A stretch of DNA of 64,000 nucleotides from Himantopus leucocephalus (lineage: Eukaryota; Chordata; Aves; Charadriiformes; Recurvirostridae): NCBI GenBank assembly GCA_003993805.1, contig RSEF01000006.1, positions 27,189,402 through 27,253,401 of the forward strand, in the 5' to 3' direction. Each line of letters starts with the position of its first letter. Positions within the stretch are counted from its first letter, which is position 1. Below, piece after piece: positions 63,596 through 64,000 of the stretch. The notes beneath the pieces are model-generated. The model was not told the origin of the DNA and made no database searches. It was given only the letters and a program-made list of their open reading frames with translations. A program made the position numbers and the translations under genes.

Positions 63596-64000
63596 TAGTC
63601 TGTAGCTGTTCAGATGAGAAAAATCTAGAAAGAGAAACTTCTGTCCAACTTTAGATTCTTTCTTACAACACAAAATTAGACTGTGGAAATCATTGAAACA
63701 AGATGTCCCAGAGAAAAAGAACTCAAAAAGGAAATTGGGCTTTTATTTGGGTAATGAAAAGTATCACAATGAAATATAATAATCTGATTAAGCTATTAAA
63801 GCAGGTAAGTCACAGATTGACTGTGTCCCTGAAACTTTTTAAGACGGTGGGGCAGACTTTGAGCCTGACGCAGCAGGCCCAGTTTTATCCTCCATCATGT
63901 TCTGAGAGACCTTTCTGGAAAGCCACCTGCAGCTTATCAGTGGTTTAGATCTAAATCCTTAGAAATGCTAAGATTGATCAGTGATATTTTTCCATTTGTG
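63596..64000. other. Unique non-coding DNA right of the CR1
   Basis: No similarity to CR1 continues here, marking the truncated 5' end of the insertion. A short plus-strand frame (63703-63948) has no recognisable feature. Confidence 0.5.

Noticed and set aside
63045..63598. Plus-strand frames of up to 131 codons across the CR1
   Set aside because: They are the antisense of the CR1 reverse transcriptase on the minus strand.

Overview
The window reads as nuclear DNA of a bird. A recognisable CR1 retrotransposon at the right end, with the FADD form of the reverse-transcriptase motif, points to an archosaur or turtle. The very low density of young repeats and the AT-rich unique DNA fit a bird best. 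A crocodilian or turtle cannot be excluded from sequence alone. The 100-N block and five isolated Ns show a draft scaffold, probably closed with short reads.

I find no confident host protein-coding gene. Open frames are all short and mostly overlap each other on both strands, as expected by chance in DNA of this composition. The window is best read as an intergenic gene desert or the inside of a very long intron. The one frame with supporting context lies at 48969-49187. It could encode a 72-residue protein with one membrane segment, and it sits between a good splice-acceptor-like sequence (48876-48902) and an AATAAA signal (49318-49323). It is a hypothesis, not a call.

Layout. 1-8 kb: unique DNA with one old, degraded CR1/L3-type LINE 3' part on the minus strand (about 2110-2600) and a minus-strand G-quadruplex motif (3680-3707). 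7.9-8.0 kb: compound tetranucleotide repeat. 8-14.6 kb: unique DNA. 14.7-15.33 kb: a tract rich in homeodomain, SOX and forkhead-like cores, followed directly by a small CpG-dense patch; this is the best candidate cis-regulatory block. 15.3-26 kb: unique. 26.4-32.1 kb: three further tracts that look like conserved non-coding elements, inferred from texture only. 33.5-50.3 kb: three fragments resembling very old amniote dispersed repeats, a possible LINE reverse-transcriptase tail on the plus strand (40700-40840), a 14-bp perfect inverted repeat (38538-38614), and homopolymers ending in N. 52.1-52.3 kb: a G-rich run followed by a 45-bp exact duplication around one N, almost certainly an assembly join error. 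52.3-62.8 kb: unique. 62.85-63.6 kb: scaffold gap abutting a 5'-truncated CR1 on the minus strand with a frameshifted reverse transcriptase.

No tRNA, rRNA, known microRNA, CRISPR, operon or prokaryotic feature was seen. No genes act together here. If the window has a function, it is most likely distal regulation of a gene outside it.
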